This document shows positions 25,389-34,741 of a DNA stretch of 64,000 nt, in pieces; position 1 is the first letter of the stretch; each line of letters begins with the position of its first letter. Origin of the DNA: JABSSA01 sp039960995. GTDB lineage: Bacteria; Pseudomonadota; Alphaproteobacteria; Rhodobacterales; Rhodobacteraceae. The position numbers and the translations under genes were made by a program. Below the pieces are notes generated by a model, which saw only the letters and a list, made by a program, of their open reading frames with translations, had not been told where the DNA came from and ran no database searches. The stretch is from assembly GCA_039960995.1 (NCBI GenBank), contig JBDVKF010000080.1:62001-126000 (forward strand). The letters run 5' to 3'.

Positions 25389-28346
25389 ATGACTGATCAG
25401 ACTTCAAACGACCAATTCCATGCCTCAAGCTTCATGCAGGGGCATAATGCCGAATACCTTGAACAGATGTATGCGCGGTTCGCGACTGATCCGAACGCGG
25501 TCGACGAGGCTTGGCAAGCGTTCTTTAAGGCTATTGGCGACGACGAAATATCGGTAAAACGCGAGGCTGAAGGTCCAAGTTGGGCCCGCAGCGATTGGCC
25601 ACCGATGCCTATGGACGAATTGACCAGCGCATTGACCGGTGAATGGGCGTCAGAACCCGAAGTCAGGGAAGCTGGCAAAAAGATTAAGGCCAAAGCAGCG
25701 GAACAAGATGTCGCTGTCTCTGATGAACAGATCAAACGGGCAGTTCTTGATAGTATCCGCGCCCTGATGATCATTCGGGCTTATCGCATTCGTGGGCATT
25801 TGGCGGCTGACCTCGACCCACTCGGAATGCGCGAAGAAACTCCACATCCCGAGCTTGATCCAAAATCCTATGGCTTTTCAGAAGCGGACATGGATCGCCC
25901 AATTTTCATCGACAATGTTCTAGGTTTACAAATCGCGTCGATGCGAGAAATCGTCGACATCATCAAACGTACGTATTGCGGTACGTTTGCTCTGCAATAC
26001 ATGCACATCTCGAACCCTGAAGAAGCCGCTTGGTTGAAAGAGCGTATCGAAGGGTTTGGAAAAGAAATCGCATTTTCGCGTGAGGGCCGCAAAGCCATTT
26101 TGAATAAAATGGTCGAAGCGGAAGGTTTCGAAAAGTTCCTGCATGTTAAATACATGGGGACAAAACGGTTTGGTCTGGATGGCGGCGAAGCGTTGATCCC
26201 GGCGATGGAACAAATCATCAAGCGCGGCGGCGCGATGGGTGTGGAAGATATCGTAATCGGCATGCCGCACAGAGGTCGTTTGAACATTCTCGCCAATGTT
26301 ATGGGCAAACCCTACAAAGCGATCTTCAACGAATTTCAGGGCGGCAGTTTTAAACCAGAAGACGTCGACGGTTCGGGCGATGTCAAATATCACTTGGGCG
26401 CTTCGTCAGACCGCGAGTTTGATGGCAACAATGTACACCTTAGTTTGACAGCGAACCCTTCACATCTTGAAGCCGTCAACCCAGTGGTCATTGGCAAGGT
26501 ACGCGCCAAACAAGATCAGCTGAACGATCACGACCGGACCAAAGTCATGCCCGTGCTTCTGCACGGTGATGCGGCCTTTGCCGGGCAAGGTGTCGTGGCG
26601 GAGTGTTTCGCATTATCAGGGTTGCGTGGACACAAAACCGGCGGAACGATGCATATCGTTGTAAACAACCAGATCGGCTTCACCACCGCGCCTCACTTCA
26701 GTCGGTCTTCGCCCTATCCGACAGACAACGCTTTGGTTGTTGAGGCGCCAATTTTCCACGTTAACGGCGATGACCCCGAAGCCGTTGTACATGCGGCCAA
26801 AGTCGCCACGGAATTCCGTCAAAAATTCCACAAAGACGTTGTTCTGGACATCATTTGCTATCGCCGCTTTGGACATAACGAGGGCGATGAACCAATGTTC
26901 ACCAACCCTGTCATGTACAAAAAGATCAAAGGTCACAAAACGACTCTGACTTTGTACACAGAACGTCTGGTCAAAGACGGACTGATCCCAGAGGGCGAAA
27001 TCGAAGACATGAAGGCCGCATTTCAAGCGCGAATGAATCAAGAATTCGAAGCCGGGAAAGACTACAAACCCAACAAGGCCGATTGGTTGGACGGCAAGTG
27101 GTCGCATCTGCATCGCAACAAAGAAGAATATGTACGCGGTCAAACTGCAATAAAACCGGAAACCTTTGCCGAAGTGGGCAACGCATTAAGCCGCGCCCCC
27201 GACGGGTTTCCTTTGCACAAAACCGTCTCACGCTTTTTGAGCACAAAGGCCAAAATGTTCGAAACCGGCGAAGGGTTCGATTGGGCAACCGCCGAAGCTT
27301 TGGCGTTTGGTTCTCTTTTGACCGAAGGATATGGCGTGCGCTTGTCCGGTCAGGACAGTACGCGTGGAACCTTTTCACAGCGGCATTCCGGCCTCGTGAA
27401 CCAAGAAACTGAAGAACGGTATTACCCCGTCAATCACATCCGTGAAGGTCAAGCGCAATACGAAGTCATCGATTCAGCTTTGTCCGAATACGCGGTGCTT
27501 GGTTTTGAATACGGATATTCATTGGCTGAACCCAATGCGCTAACCATGTGGGAAGCTCAATTTGGTGACTTTGCGAATGGCGCGCAGATCATGTTCGATC
27601 AGTTTATCTCATCGGGCGAATCTAAATGGCTTCGTATGTCAGGCCTTGTGATGCTGTTGCCTCATGGGTTTGAAGGCCAAGGGCCAGAACACTCCTCGGC
27701 AAGATTAGAACGCTTTCTGCAATCTTGTGGTCAAGACAACTGGATCGTGGCCAATTGCACGACACCTGCGAACTATTTCCACATTCTGCGACGTCAATTG
27801 CACCGTGATTTCAGAAAGCCACTGGTTCTGATGACGCCAAAGTCACTGTTGCGGCACAAATTGTGTGTGTCAAAAGCGGAAGAATTCACAACAGGTTCCA
27901 GCTTTCACCGCGTTCTTTGGGACGACGCACAACAGGGTAATTCGGAAACCACACTTGTATCAGATGACAAAATCAAACGCGTGGTCATGTGTTCTGGCAA
28001 AGTCTACTTCGACTTGCTCGAAGAACGCGATGCGCGCGGCATAGATGATGTTTACTTGATGCGTGTCGAACAATTCTATCCATTCCCGGCGATTTCTGCT
28101 GTGCAGGAACTAGAGCGATTCAAACAAGCCGAAATCATCTGGTGCCAAGAAGAGCCCAAAAACCAAGGTGCATGGACGTTCATTGAACCCAATATCGAAT
28201 GGGTGCTCGGCCGCATCGGAGCGAAACACAACCGCCCACGTTATGTGGGACGTGCCACTTCTGCGTCACCCGCAACGGGATTGGCCAGCCAACACAAAGC
28301 CCAACAAGCCGCGCTCGTGAACGATGCGCTGACCATCGAAGGATAA
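25389..28346 (+). CDS. sucA: 2-oxoglutarate dehydrogenase E1 component
   Basis: Thiamine-diphosphate-dependent decarboxylation of 2-oxoglutarate and transfer to the lipoyl group of E2. At 985 residues it has the normal length. Features in order: N-terminal E2-binding helix (SSFMQGHNAEYLEQMYARFATDP), RAYRIRGHLAADLDPLG, VEDIVIGMPHRGRLN, the ThDP segment HGDAAFAGQGVVAEC, and FGHNEGDEP. GCGAGGAC precedes the ATG. Read with odhB 5 bases downstream. Confidence 0.98.
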   Translation: MTDQTSNDQFHASSFMQGHNAEYLEQMYARFATDPNAVDEAWQAFFKAIGDDEISVKREAEGPSWARSDWPPMPMDELTSALTGEWASEPEVREAGKKIKAKAAEQDVAVSDEQIKRAVLDSIRALMIIRAYRIRGHLAADLDPLGMREETPHPELDPKSYGFSEADMDRPIFIDNVLGLQIASMREIVDIIKRTYCGTFALQYMHISNPEEAAWLKERIEGFGKEIAFSREGRKAILNKMVEAEGFEKFLHVKYMGTKRFGLDGGEALIPAMEQIIKRGGAMGVEDIVIGMPHRGRLNILANVMGKPYKAIFNEFQGGSFKPEDVDGSGDVKYHLGASSDREFDGNNVHLSLTANPSHLEAVNPVVIGKVRAKQDQLNDHDRTKVMPVLLHGDAAFAGQGVVAECFALSGLRGHKTGGTMHIVVNNQIGFTTAPHFSRSSPYPTDNALVVEAPIFHVNGDDPEAVVHAAKVATEFRQKFHKDVVLDIICYRRFGHNEGDEPMFTNPVMYKKIKGHKTTLTLYTERLVKDGLIPEGEIEDMKAAFQARMNQEFEAGKDYKPNKADWLDGKWSHLHRNKEEYVRGQTAIKPETFAEVGNALSRAPDGFPLHKTVSRFLSTKAKMFETGEGFDWATAEALAFGSLLTEGYGVRLSGQDSTRGTFSQRHSGLVNQETEERYYPVNHIREGQAQYEVIDSALSEYAVLGFEYGYSLAEPNALTMWEAQFGDFANGAQIMFDQFISSGESKWLRMSGLVMLLPHGFEGQGPEHSSARLERFLQSCGQDNWIVANCTTPANYFHILRRQLHRDFRKPLVLMTPKSLLRHKLCVSKAEEFTTGSSFHRVLWDDAQQGNSETTLVSDDKIKRVVMCSGKVYFDLLEERDARGIDDVYLMRVEQFYPFPAISAVQELERFKQAEIIWCQEEPKNQGAWTFIEPNIEWVLGRIGAKHNRPRYVGRATSASPATGLASQHKAQQAALVNDALTIEG

Positions 28347-28350
28347 GAAC

Positions 28351-29850
28351 ATGACGATCGAAGTCCGCGTCCCAACCTTGGGCGAAAGCGTCACAGAAGC
28401 AACAGTTGCCACTTGGTTCAAGAAACCTGGCGAAGCTGTCGCGGTTGATGAAATGCTCTGCGAATTGGAAACTGACAAAGTCACAGTCGAAGTTCCGTCG
28501 CCTGCTGACGGTGTCATGGGTGACATAGTAGCCGCCGAAGGGGAAACCGTTGGTGTTGATGCATTGCTCGCAACAATCACAGAAGGTGCTGGCGCAGCTC
28601 CTGCCGCTGAAAGCCCGGCACAGGCAGCTCCTGCCGCAACTGGTGGTGACAGCATTGACGTGATGGTCCCCTCGCTGGGCGAAAGCGTTTCAGAAGCAAC
28701 GGTTTCAACTTGGTTCAAAGCAGTTGGTGACAGCGTGGCGCAGGACGAAATGCTATGCGAACTCGAAACCGACAAGGTTTCGGTCGAGGTTCCTGCACCA
28801 ACCGCAGGTGTATTAACTGAGATTTTTGCACCCGAAGGCACAACCGTCGACGCATCTGCCAAATTGGCAACCTTGTCGTCTTCGGGCGGCGCTGTTACGG
28901 CGGCCCCTGCCCCGGCGGCGGCAACGACCGCGGCAGCTGCGACATCAAAGGATGTAGAAAACGCGCCATCTGCCAAAAAGGCGATGGCCGAAGCAGGACT
29001 TTCCCCAGATCAAGTTCAAGGCTCCGGACGTGATGGGCGTATTATGAAATCTGACGTTGCGAATGCTGCTGCAGCAGCCAAGGCAGCACCTGCTGCAATT
29101 GCGGCGGCTCCGACCAATACTCCACGCGCGCCTGTTCCTGCAGATGATGCGTCCCGCGAAGAGCGGGTAAAAATGACTCGCTTGCGCCAGACTATCGCGC
29201 GCCGCTTGAAAGACAGCCAAAATACAGCTGCCATGCTGACCACCTATAACGAGGTGGACATGACCGAGGTCATGGCTTTGCGCAGCGAATACAAAGACCT
29301 GTTCTTGAAAAAGCATGGTGTGAAACTTGGTTTCATGTCATTCTTTACCAAGGCCTGTTGCCACGCTCTTCGGGAAGTGCCCGAAGTGAATGCCGAAATC
29401 GACGGCACCGACATCGTTTATAAAAACTTCGTCCACATGGGCATCGCGGCCGGAACGCCTACAGGGCTTGTGGTTCCGGTGATCCGTGACACGGATACAA
29501 TGTCTTTCGCAGCCATCGAAAAAGCCATTGCCGAAAAGGGCGCGCGCGCGCGCGACGGCAAGCTGAGCATGGCAGAAATGCAAGGCGGCACATTCACCAT
29601 CTCGAATGGTGGCGTCTATGGATCGCTGATGTCTTCACCGATCCTGAACCCACCGCAGTCGGGTATTCTTGGCATGCACAAAATCCAAGATCGCCCCATG
29701 GCGATCAACGGTCAGGTGGTGATCCGCCCGATGATGTATCTGGCGCTGTCTTACGATCACCGCATCGTTGACGGCAAAGGCGCTGTTACGTTCCTTGTGC
29801 GCGTCAAAGAAGCTTTGGAGGATCCACGCAGGTTGTTGATGGATCTTTAA
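28351..29850 (+). CDS. odhB: 2-oxoglutarate dehydrogenase E2 (dihydrolipoyl succinyltransferase), two lipoyl domains
   Basis: Core of the OGDH complex, moving the succinyl group to CoA. The 499-residue protein has two near-identical lipoyl domains, each with ELETDKV (lipoylated K43 and K142), Ala/Pro-rich linkers, a peripheral-subunit-binding domain (SAKKAMAEAGLSPDQVQGSG), and a catalytic domain ending SYDHRIVDG (H470, D474). Two lipoyl domains occur in this order of bacteria, whereas E. coli has one. The next gene starts on the last base of the stop codon. Confidence 0.97.
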   Translation: MTIEVRVPTLGESVTEATVATWFKKPGEAVAVDEMLCELETDKVTVEVPSPADGVMGDIVAAEGETVGVDALLATITEGAGAAPAAESPAQAAPAATGGDSIDVMVPSLGESVSEATVSTWFKAVGDSVAQDEMLCELETDKVSVEVPAPTAGVLTEIFAPEGTTVDASAKLATLSSSGGAVTAAPAPAAATTAAAATSKDVENAPSAKKAMAEAGLSPDQVQGSGRDGRIMKSDVANAAAAAKAAPAAIAAAPTNTPRAPVPADDASREERVKMTRLRQTIARRLKDSQNTAAMLTTYNEVDMTEVMALRSEYKDLFLKKHGVKLGFMSFFTKACCHALREVPEVNAEIDGTDIVYKNFVHMGIAAGTPTGLVVPVIRDTDTMSFAAIEKAIAEKGARARDGKLSMAEMQGGTFTISNGGVYGSLMSSPILNPPQSGILGMHKIQDRPMAINGQVVIRPMMYLALSYDHRIVDGKGAVTFLVRVKEALEDPRRLLMDL

Positions 29851-30416
29851 TGGCCAAGCGTCGCACACGTGCGGAAATGCGCGAGGAGTTTCTCAAACTC
29901 CTCGACGTTTTCGACTACTTAGACCTAAACAACCCAGAAGAAGACAGTGAGGTGGCTACCCATCAACCGAAGGAGATGACCAAAGAAAGCATACTTGCCG
30001 ACTTTGACGCACAAAGACCGTGGAGCCACTTTGGCGACATGCCAGAGTTTCGTGGTTCAAAGTGGTCGGCATCTATGCACCTTCAGGGACTGCAAGATGC
30101 TGTGAATGACTCGATTTACTTTGTGCTTGAAGCCATTGCAGATGAAGACAATACCGGCCCGACATACTGGACCACACTACCTGAGACATACGCCGCCGCA
30201 ACAGGCCGCGATCTGTTTGCCGACGCCGGAAATCCGATGGGCCGAATCAAATCAATTTTGAAACGTGGTTCGGTTCGAACTGAAGAAGAATGGCGGTTGT
30301 TGAATGAAATCGTGTGCAATCTCGATTCTTGCATTCTAACCCAGCCTCAGGTGCGTAAAGCCGAACAGTTAATGTCAGAGTACGAATTAAAAGTTCAGGC
30401 TGAATTTAAAAAATGA
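29850..30416 (+). CDS. Hypothetical soluble protein in the OGDH operon
   Basis: A 188-residue acidic, mostly helical protein with no signal peptide or membrane segment and no family that I recognise. It opens with a basic stretch (MAKRRTRAEMREEFLKLL) and contains two Trp-rich motifs (RPWSHFGDMPEF and GPTYWTTLPETYA). Its ATG overlaps the odhB stop by one base, and its own stop overlaps the next start by four. No basis for a function beyond co-expression with OGDH. Confidence 0.65.
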   Translation: MAKRRTRAEMREEFLKLLDVFDYLDLNNPEEDSEVATHQPKEMTKESILADFDAQRPWSHFGDMPEFRGSKWSASMHLQGLQDAVNDSIYFVLEAIADEDNTGPTYWTTLPETYAAATGRDLFADAGNPMGRIKSILKRGSVRTEEEWRLLNEIVCNLDSCILTQPQVRKAEQLMSEYELKVQAEFKK

Positions 30417-30808
30417 ATGTTTGGTCCAATACAACTCGAGCGCTTTATTGGGGAACAACCGCCGCTTCAACCCTCGTTGCCGCATTCGTTCTATATGAAT
30501 TTGTGGTCTTCAATTTGCCCCGCATGACCGCTGAACTGCAAGACGGCCTACCCGGTCTTTTCCGTATCTCGCCTGCAGTTGCCTTGCCCATTGCCATTGC
30601 CCTTGCCCTGTGGCTGCGTTCAACAGCCGCTCTTTGGTTGTTCTTGATCCATGCTTTAGCCTATCGCTTGCACTACTTTTTAGGTGCGGACCCTTTCGAA
30701 GGACAAGGCCTGACACTGGTCGGTCTCTTGCGCCATCCAGCGACTATCGTGGTTGAGGCGTCAGTGCTTTTCTATCTCATTCGCAAGAAGGAGCTTGGGC
30801 GGTCATGA
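30413..30808 (+). CDS. Small membrane protein, between odhB and lpd
   Basis: A 131-residue protein with about four hydrophobic helices (about 13-31, 54-69, 73-86 and 110-124). Overlaps of four bases at both ends tie it to its neighbours. I do not recognise a named family. A role with the following MAPEG protein in the same membrane is possible but unproven. Confidence 0.65.
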   Translation: MNVWSNTTRALYWGTTAASTLVAAFVLYEFVVFNLPRMTAELQDGLPGLFRISPAVALPIAIALALWLRSTAALWLFLIHALAYRLHYFLGADPFEGQGLTLVGLLRHPATIVVEASVLFYLIRKKELGRS

Positions 30809-31215
30809 CACCCGAACTAACAGCTCTTTGCTTGGCCGCGCTGTTGCAAGTCGTGCAATTCGTCTTGATGTCAGTTCCTGCAAACGTCGAACTGGGTTTT
30901 GGCAAAACTCTGGGCCCACGTGATGCGCAACGGTTGGATAAGCCACTTGCGGAACAGGTCAGCCCACGCACTGGTCGTTTGTGGCGCGCCATGAACAACC
31001 ATTACGAGGCGCTGATCTTGTTCACTATCGCCGTTGTGGTTGTCACGCTTGCCGAACGATCCACAGCTTTCACGCAAACATGCGCTTACCTTTATCTCGC
31101 TTCACGCATCCTTTACGTCCCTGCTTATGTCTTTGGACTAGTGCCTTGGCGTTCGCTGATTTGGGCCGTCGGGATGTTGTCCACAACCGCGATGTTGCTG
31201 GCGGCGCTGATATGA
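30805..31215 (+). CDS. MAPEG family membrane protein
   Basis: A 136-residue protein with four helices of the MAPEG family (membrane-associated proteins in eicosanoid and glutathione metabolism). RLWRAMNNHYEALILFTIAV (about 59-78) and SRILYVPAYVFGLVPWRSLIW (about 99-119) are the family pattern, with the conserved Arg and Tyr of the cytosolic face. Bacterial members are often assumed to be glutathione-dependent; this one is untested. Placed between E2 and E3 of OGDH, a setting I have seen in related genomes. Confidence 0.82.
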   Translation: MTPELTALCLAALLQVVQFVLMSVPANVELGFGKTLGPRDAQRLDKPLAEQVSPRTGRLWRAMNNHYEALILFTIAVVVVTLAERSTAFTQTCAYLYLASRILYVPAYVFGLVPWRSLIWAVGMLSTTAMLLAALI

Positions 31216-31309
31216 CCACACTGATTTTCAAACTTTCGCACAGAGGGTCGCACAATCTGTGCAAACGTCCCCCTGCCTGCATATCCCGTTTTCAAGGAAA
31301 GGGCTCCTC

Positions 31310-32698
31310 ATGGCATCCTACGACGTAATCATTATCGGCAGCGGCCCCGGCGGCTATGTCTGCGCAATTCGATGTGCTCAGCTTGGCCTCAAGACGGCAT
31401 GTGTTGAAGGCAATGAAACCCTTGGCGGAACCTGCCTGAACGTTGGGTGCATTCCGTCCAAGGCGCTGTTGCATGCCTCGCATATGTTGCATGAAGCGGA
31501 ACACAACTTTACGGCCATGGGGCTTAAGGGCAAAAGCCCGTCGGTAGATTGGAAACAGATGCAGTCCTATAAACAGGACACGATTGCGCAGAACACCAAG
31601 GGTATCGAATTTCTGTTCAAAAAGAACAAAATCGATTGGCTTAAAGGGTGGGGATCCATTCCTGAACCAGGTAAAGTCAAAGTCGGCGATGAAGTGCACG
31701 AGGCCAAAAACATCATCGTTGCATCAGGTTCAGAACCTTCATCGCTTCCCGGTGTCGAAGTTGACGAAAAAGTCGTTGTGACATCTACCGGTGCGCTGAC
31801 ACTTAACAAAATACCAAAAAAGATGGTTGTTATCGGGGCTGGTGTCATCGGATTGGAACTGGGATCTGTTTATAAACGTCTGGGTTCCGAAGTGACGGTC
31901 GTCGAATTCTTGGACGCGATTACGCCCGGAATGGACGCAGAAATACAAAAGGTATTCCAACGCACGCTTAAGAAACAGGGTCTGAATTTTATCATGGGCG
32001 CTGCGGTTCAAAAGACTGAAGCAACCAAAACCAAGGCCAAAGTGCACTATAAGCTGCGCAAGGACGACAGCGAACATGTGTTGGATGCCGATGTCGTTCT
32101 GGTCGCCACTGGGCGCAAGCCGTTCACTGACGGTCTTGGCCTTGCCAAACTGGGCGTTGAAATGTCTGACCGTGGTCAAATCAAAGTCGGCGGCGATTGG
32201 CAAACCAATGTAAAAGGCATCTATGCCATTGGCGACGTGATCGACGGTCCGATGCTTGCCCACAAAGCCGAAGACGAAGGTATGGCGGCGGCAGAGCAAG
32301 TCGCGGGGAAACATGGGCATGTCAATTATGGCGTCATTCCCGGCGTTATCTATACGCACCCAGAAGTCGCCAATGTCGGAGCGACCGAACAGGACCTTAA
32401 AGACGCTGGCAAAAGTTACAAAGTTGGCAAATTCAGCTTTATGGGCAACGGACGGGCAAAGGCAAACTTTGCAGGCGACGGGTTTGTGAAAATCCTAGCC
32501 GATACTGATACGGACCGTATTTTGGGCGCACATATTATCGGCCCTGCGGCAGGCGATCTAATCCACGAAGTCTGTGTCGCCATGGAATTTGGCGCATCTG
32601 CTGAAGATCTTGCAATGACCTGCCACGCGCACCCGACATATTCAGAAGCCGTGCGTGAAGCGGCGCTGGCATGTGGCGATGGGCCTATCCACAGCTAG
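31310..32698 (+). CDS. lpd: Dihydrolipoyl dehydrogenase (E3)
   Basis: Re-oxidises dihydrolipoyl groups of E2 with NAD. The 462-residue protein has the FAD loop IIIGSGPGGYVCAIR (7-21), the redox disulfide GGTCLNVGCIPSK (C42, C47), the NAD loop VIGAGVIGLELGS, and the C-terminal base HPTYSE (H441, E446). The ATG at 31310 follows AAGGAAAGGG; upstream residues to 31259 are unsupported. A terminator follows at 32724. Last gene of the sucC-lpd series. Confidence 0.97.
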   Translation: MASYDVIIIGSGPGGYVCAIRCAQLGLKTACVEGNETLGGTCLNVGCIPSKALLHASHMLHEAEHNFTAMGLKGKSPSVDWKQMQSYKQDTIAQNTKGIEFLFKKNKIDWLKGWGSIPEPGKVKVGDEVHEAKNIIVASGSEPSSLPGVEVDEKVVVTSTGALTLNKIPKKMVVIGAGVIGLELGSVYKRLGSEVTVVEFLDAITPGMDAEIQKVFQRTLKKQGLNFIMGAAVQKTEATKTKAKVHYKLRKDDSEHVLDADVVLVATGRKPFTDGLGLAKLGVEMSDRGQIKVGGDWQTNVKGIYAIGDVIDGPMLAHKAEDEGMAAAEQVAGKHGHVNYGVIPGVIYTHPEVANVGATEQDLKDAGKSYKVGKFSFMGNGRAKANFAGDGFVKILADTDTDRILGAHIIGPAAGDLIHEVCVAMEFGASAEDLAMTCHAHPTYSEAVREAALACGDGPIHS

Positions 32699-32723
32699 AC
32701 CCTGATTAAAGCTAGAAAAATCA

Positions 32724-32757
32724 AATGCGTCGGCACCTATGCGCCGGCGCATTTTTT
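32724..32757 (+). terminator. Intrinsic terminator of lpd / the suc-lpd operon
   Basis: AATGCGTCGGC pairs with GCCGGCGCATT (one G-T wobble) over an 8-base loop and runs into TTTTTTATTTT. A clear end to the long sucC-lpd transcript. Confidence 0.88.
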
Positions 32758-32874
32758 ATTTTGGTCCAATTGTTCCAACCCTGCGTAATTCTACACAGCG
32801 ACCAACAAGCGATCAAAAGACTTGTGTCGTCAACACGCGCCCGAATCTGGGTGGGACATTGAAAGGGATTAGAT

Positions 32875-33381
32875 ATGCAACGTCGGAACATCATTAAGCT
32901 TTTGGGGGGCGTCAGCCTCGCGTTCGTATTGGGTGCATGCGCACAAACACAATCGGGTGGCGATGACATCGTTGATATTGCTGCTGGAAACCCAGATTTT
33001 TCAACACTGGTCGCAGCCGTTCAAGCAGCCGGTTTGGTTGACACATTGAAAGGGCCCGGACCTTTCACAGTTTTCGCACCAACAAATGCCGCCTTTGATG
33101 CATTGCCAGCGGGAACAGTTGAAAACCTGCTATTGCCAGAAAACAAAGATCAGCTTGTTTCGATTTTGACCTACCATGTTCTGCCAGGACAAGTGACCGC
33201 AGGCGACGTTCTGGGCACGCGTCAGACCGTTGCGACCGTTCAGGGTGGCACAGTTCATGTTGACGGAAACGCTGGCAAAGTTGGCACTGGTGTCAAAGTC
33301 AACGACGCCAATGTCACGACAGCCGACATATTTGCATCCAATGGTGTCATCCACGTGATCGACAAAGTGCTTTTGCCCTAA
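32875..33381 (+). CDS. FAS1 (fasciclin) domain lipoprotein
   Basis: A 168-residue protein with a lipobox (LGAC, Cys22) and one FAS1 domain, an adhesion-type fold. GPFTVFAPTNAAFDALPAG and SILTYHVLPGQVTAGDVLG are the H1 motif and the YH segment of the family; SNGVIHVIDKVLLP is the H2-type end. Likely a lipid-anchored periplasmic or surface protein; the ligand is unknown. AAAGGGATTAGAT precedes the ATG. Monocistronic. Confidence 0.9.
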   Translation: MQRRNIIKLLGGVSLAFVLGACAQTQSGGDDIVDIAAGNPDFSTLVAAVQAAGLVDTLKGPGPFTVFAPTNAAFDALPAGTVENLLLPENKDQLVSILTYHVLPGQVTAGDVLGTRQTVATVQGGTVHVDGNAGKVGTGVKVNDANVTTADIFASNGVIHVIDKVLLP

Positions 33382-33426
33382 GTCGTCAGATGGCCCGGTG
33401 TGGTTTCATGCGCCGGGCCAAAATCT

Positions 33427-34032
33427 TCACCACATTCGAGGTTGCGCGTTAACAACGTAATTGCGGTCGTATTCCGCAGCGTCTAGTTCACCATTCGTCA
33501 TATCCGCCAGTATGTCACCGACCGTGGGCAAACCATCCGCGTCACTGCGGTTCCACAAATCGGACCGAAGAAGCGCTTTGGCGCATTGGGTGTACACCTC
33601 ATCCACTTCAAACACGATCACCGTGACGGGATGTTTCCCGCGTTGTTCGAAGCTGGTGCATAATTCCGGGTCATCTGTCAGAAATGCACGCCCATTGACA
33701 CGGACCGTCGTATTGGTGCCGGGCACCAGAAACAGCAGCGCCGCGCGCCCGTCTGAGATGATATCGCGCAAACAGTCCAACCGGTTGTTCCCACGCCAAT
33801 CCGGCATCGTAATCGTTTTAGCGTCATGCACACGCACCACAGGACCATCGTCCCCGCGTGGGCTTCCATGCACCCCCCCGGGACCAACCGTGCTCAGGAT
33901 GCAAAACCGCGCGCCTTCAATCCAACGTCGGTAAAGCGGTGTCAGATGGTCAGCCACTTTTTGCAATGAATGCGGCACTGGTTGTTTGTACAAAACATCC
34001 AACGTTTTCAGAGAGTCAATTTTCCGGGTCAA
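33427..34032 (-). CDS. PNPOx-like FMN-dependent flavoprotein
   Basis: A 201-residue protein with the split-barrel FMN fold of pyridoxamine-5'-phosphate-oxidase-like proteins. FCILSTVGPGGVHGSPRGD, DWRGNNRLDCLRDI and RVNGRAFLTDDP mark the MSMEG_1061-type clade. Such proteins use FMN or F420 to reduce small molecules; the substrate is unknown. It has no ATG near the start; a TTG at 34032 with GAGG about 8 bases upstream is the best start. It overlaps the 3' end of plsC by 17 bases and is presumably co-transcribed with it. Confidence 0.8.
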   Translation of the reverse strand: MTRKIDSLKTLDVLYKQPVPHSLQKVADHLTPLYRRWIEGARFCILSTVGPGGVHGSPRGDDGPVVRVHDAKTITMPDWRGNNRLDCLRDIISDGRAALLFLVPGTNTTVRVNGRAFLTDDPELCTSFEQRGKHPVTVIVFEVDEVYTQCAKALLRSDLWNRSDADGLPTVGDILADMTNGELDAAEYDRNYVVNAQPRMW

Positions 34033-34741
34033 AACCAGCCTCTTTCATGAGCTCATTGGAACGATCTTCGACCTGTTTCTCAAGATCAGCCATAAATGTA
34101 TCTCGATCTTTGCCAGGCAAAACAGCTGGCAGGAATTCAACAACACCTGTACCGGGATAGCGCATGATGCCTTTGCGTGGCCAAAAAAGACCTACATTCG
34201 TTGCAACCGGTACACAGGGTTGTCCAAGTTGTTCGTACAGAACACTTGTTCCAACTTTGTAGGGTTTGTAATCCCCCGGCGCAACGCGCGTGCCCTGACT
34301 GTAAATTATCAATTGACCGGGAAGGCTGTGACCTGCCTCGACGTCTTCAACCATTTTCTGGATCGCGGCACCGCGTTTACCCCGGTCAACTGGAACACAG
34401 CCAAGCCGTTTAGCGTATAGGCCAATCACCGGTGTCCACAAAATTTCACGCTTCATTATGAATTTCGCCGAAGGCAGGGCGTGGAAAATCAACATGATGT
34501 CGAAAAACGATTGATGCTTTGCCGCTATGATCACTTCACCCTCAGGGATGTCGCCCCGAACTTCGCCTTTTACGCCAACCATCCAACTGGCTGTCCAGAA
34601 CGTCCATTTGCAATAGCTTTTGCAAGCCAGACGTGCCCCGTTTGGCGAGATGATTGCGTAAGGCGCAAAGAAAATGCCCATCAAAAGCATCATCAAATAG
34701 ACCTGAAAGATAAAAAGAACAGAGCGGATATATTGGATCAT
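34016..34741 (-). CDS. plsC: 1-acyl-sn-glycerol-3-phosphate acyltransferase
   Basis: Makes phosphatidic acid at the inner membrane. The 241-residue protein has an N-terminal membrane segment (about 7-28), the catalytic KHQSFFD (HX4D) and a YSQGTR block III. The textbook Glu of FPEGTR is Gln here, which I recall as usual for rhodobacterial PlsC. VPVATNVG is block IV. The start overlaps the ftsX stop by one base, so ftsE-ftsX-plsC-PNPOx is one unit. Confidence 0.92.
   Translation of the reverse strand: MIQYIRSVLFIFQVYLMMLLMGIFFAPYAIISPNGARLACKSYCKWTFWTASWMVGVKGEVRGDIPEGEVIIAAKHQSFFDIMLIFHALPSAKFIMKREILWTPVIGLYAKRLGCVPVDRGKRGAAIQKMVEDVEAGHSLPGQLIIYSQGTRVAPGDYKPYKVGTSVLYEQLGQPCVPVATNVGLFWPRKGIMRYPGTGVVEFLPAVLPGKDRDTFMADLEKQVEDRSNELMKEAGFDPEN

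Noticed and set aside
28351..29850. Two lipoyl domains in OdhB as a recent duplication
   Set aside because: This arrangement is normal in Rhodobacterales E2, so it is not unusual here.
34016..34741. Glu-to-Gln in PlsC block III (YSQGTR) as a dead enzyme
   Set aside because: Many rhodobacterial PlsC proteins, as far as I recall, have the same variant, and the HX4D site is intact.
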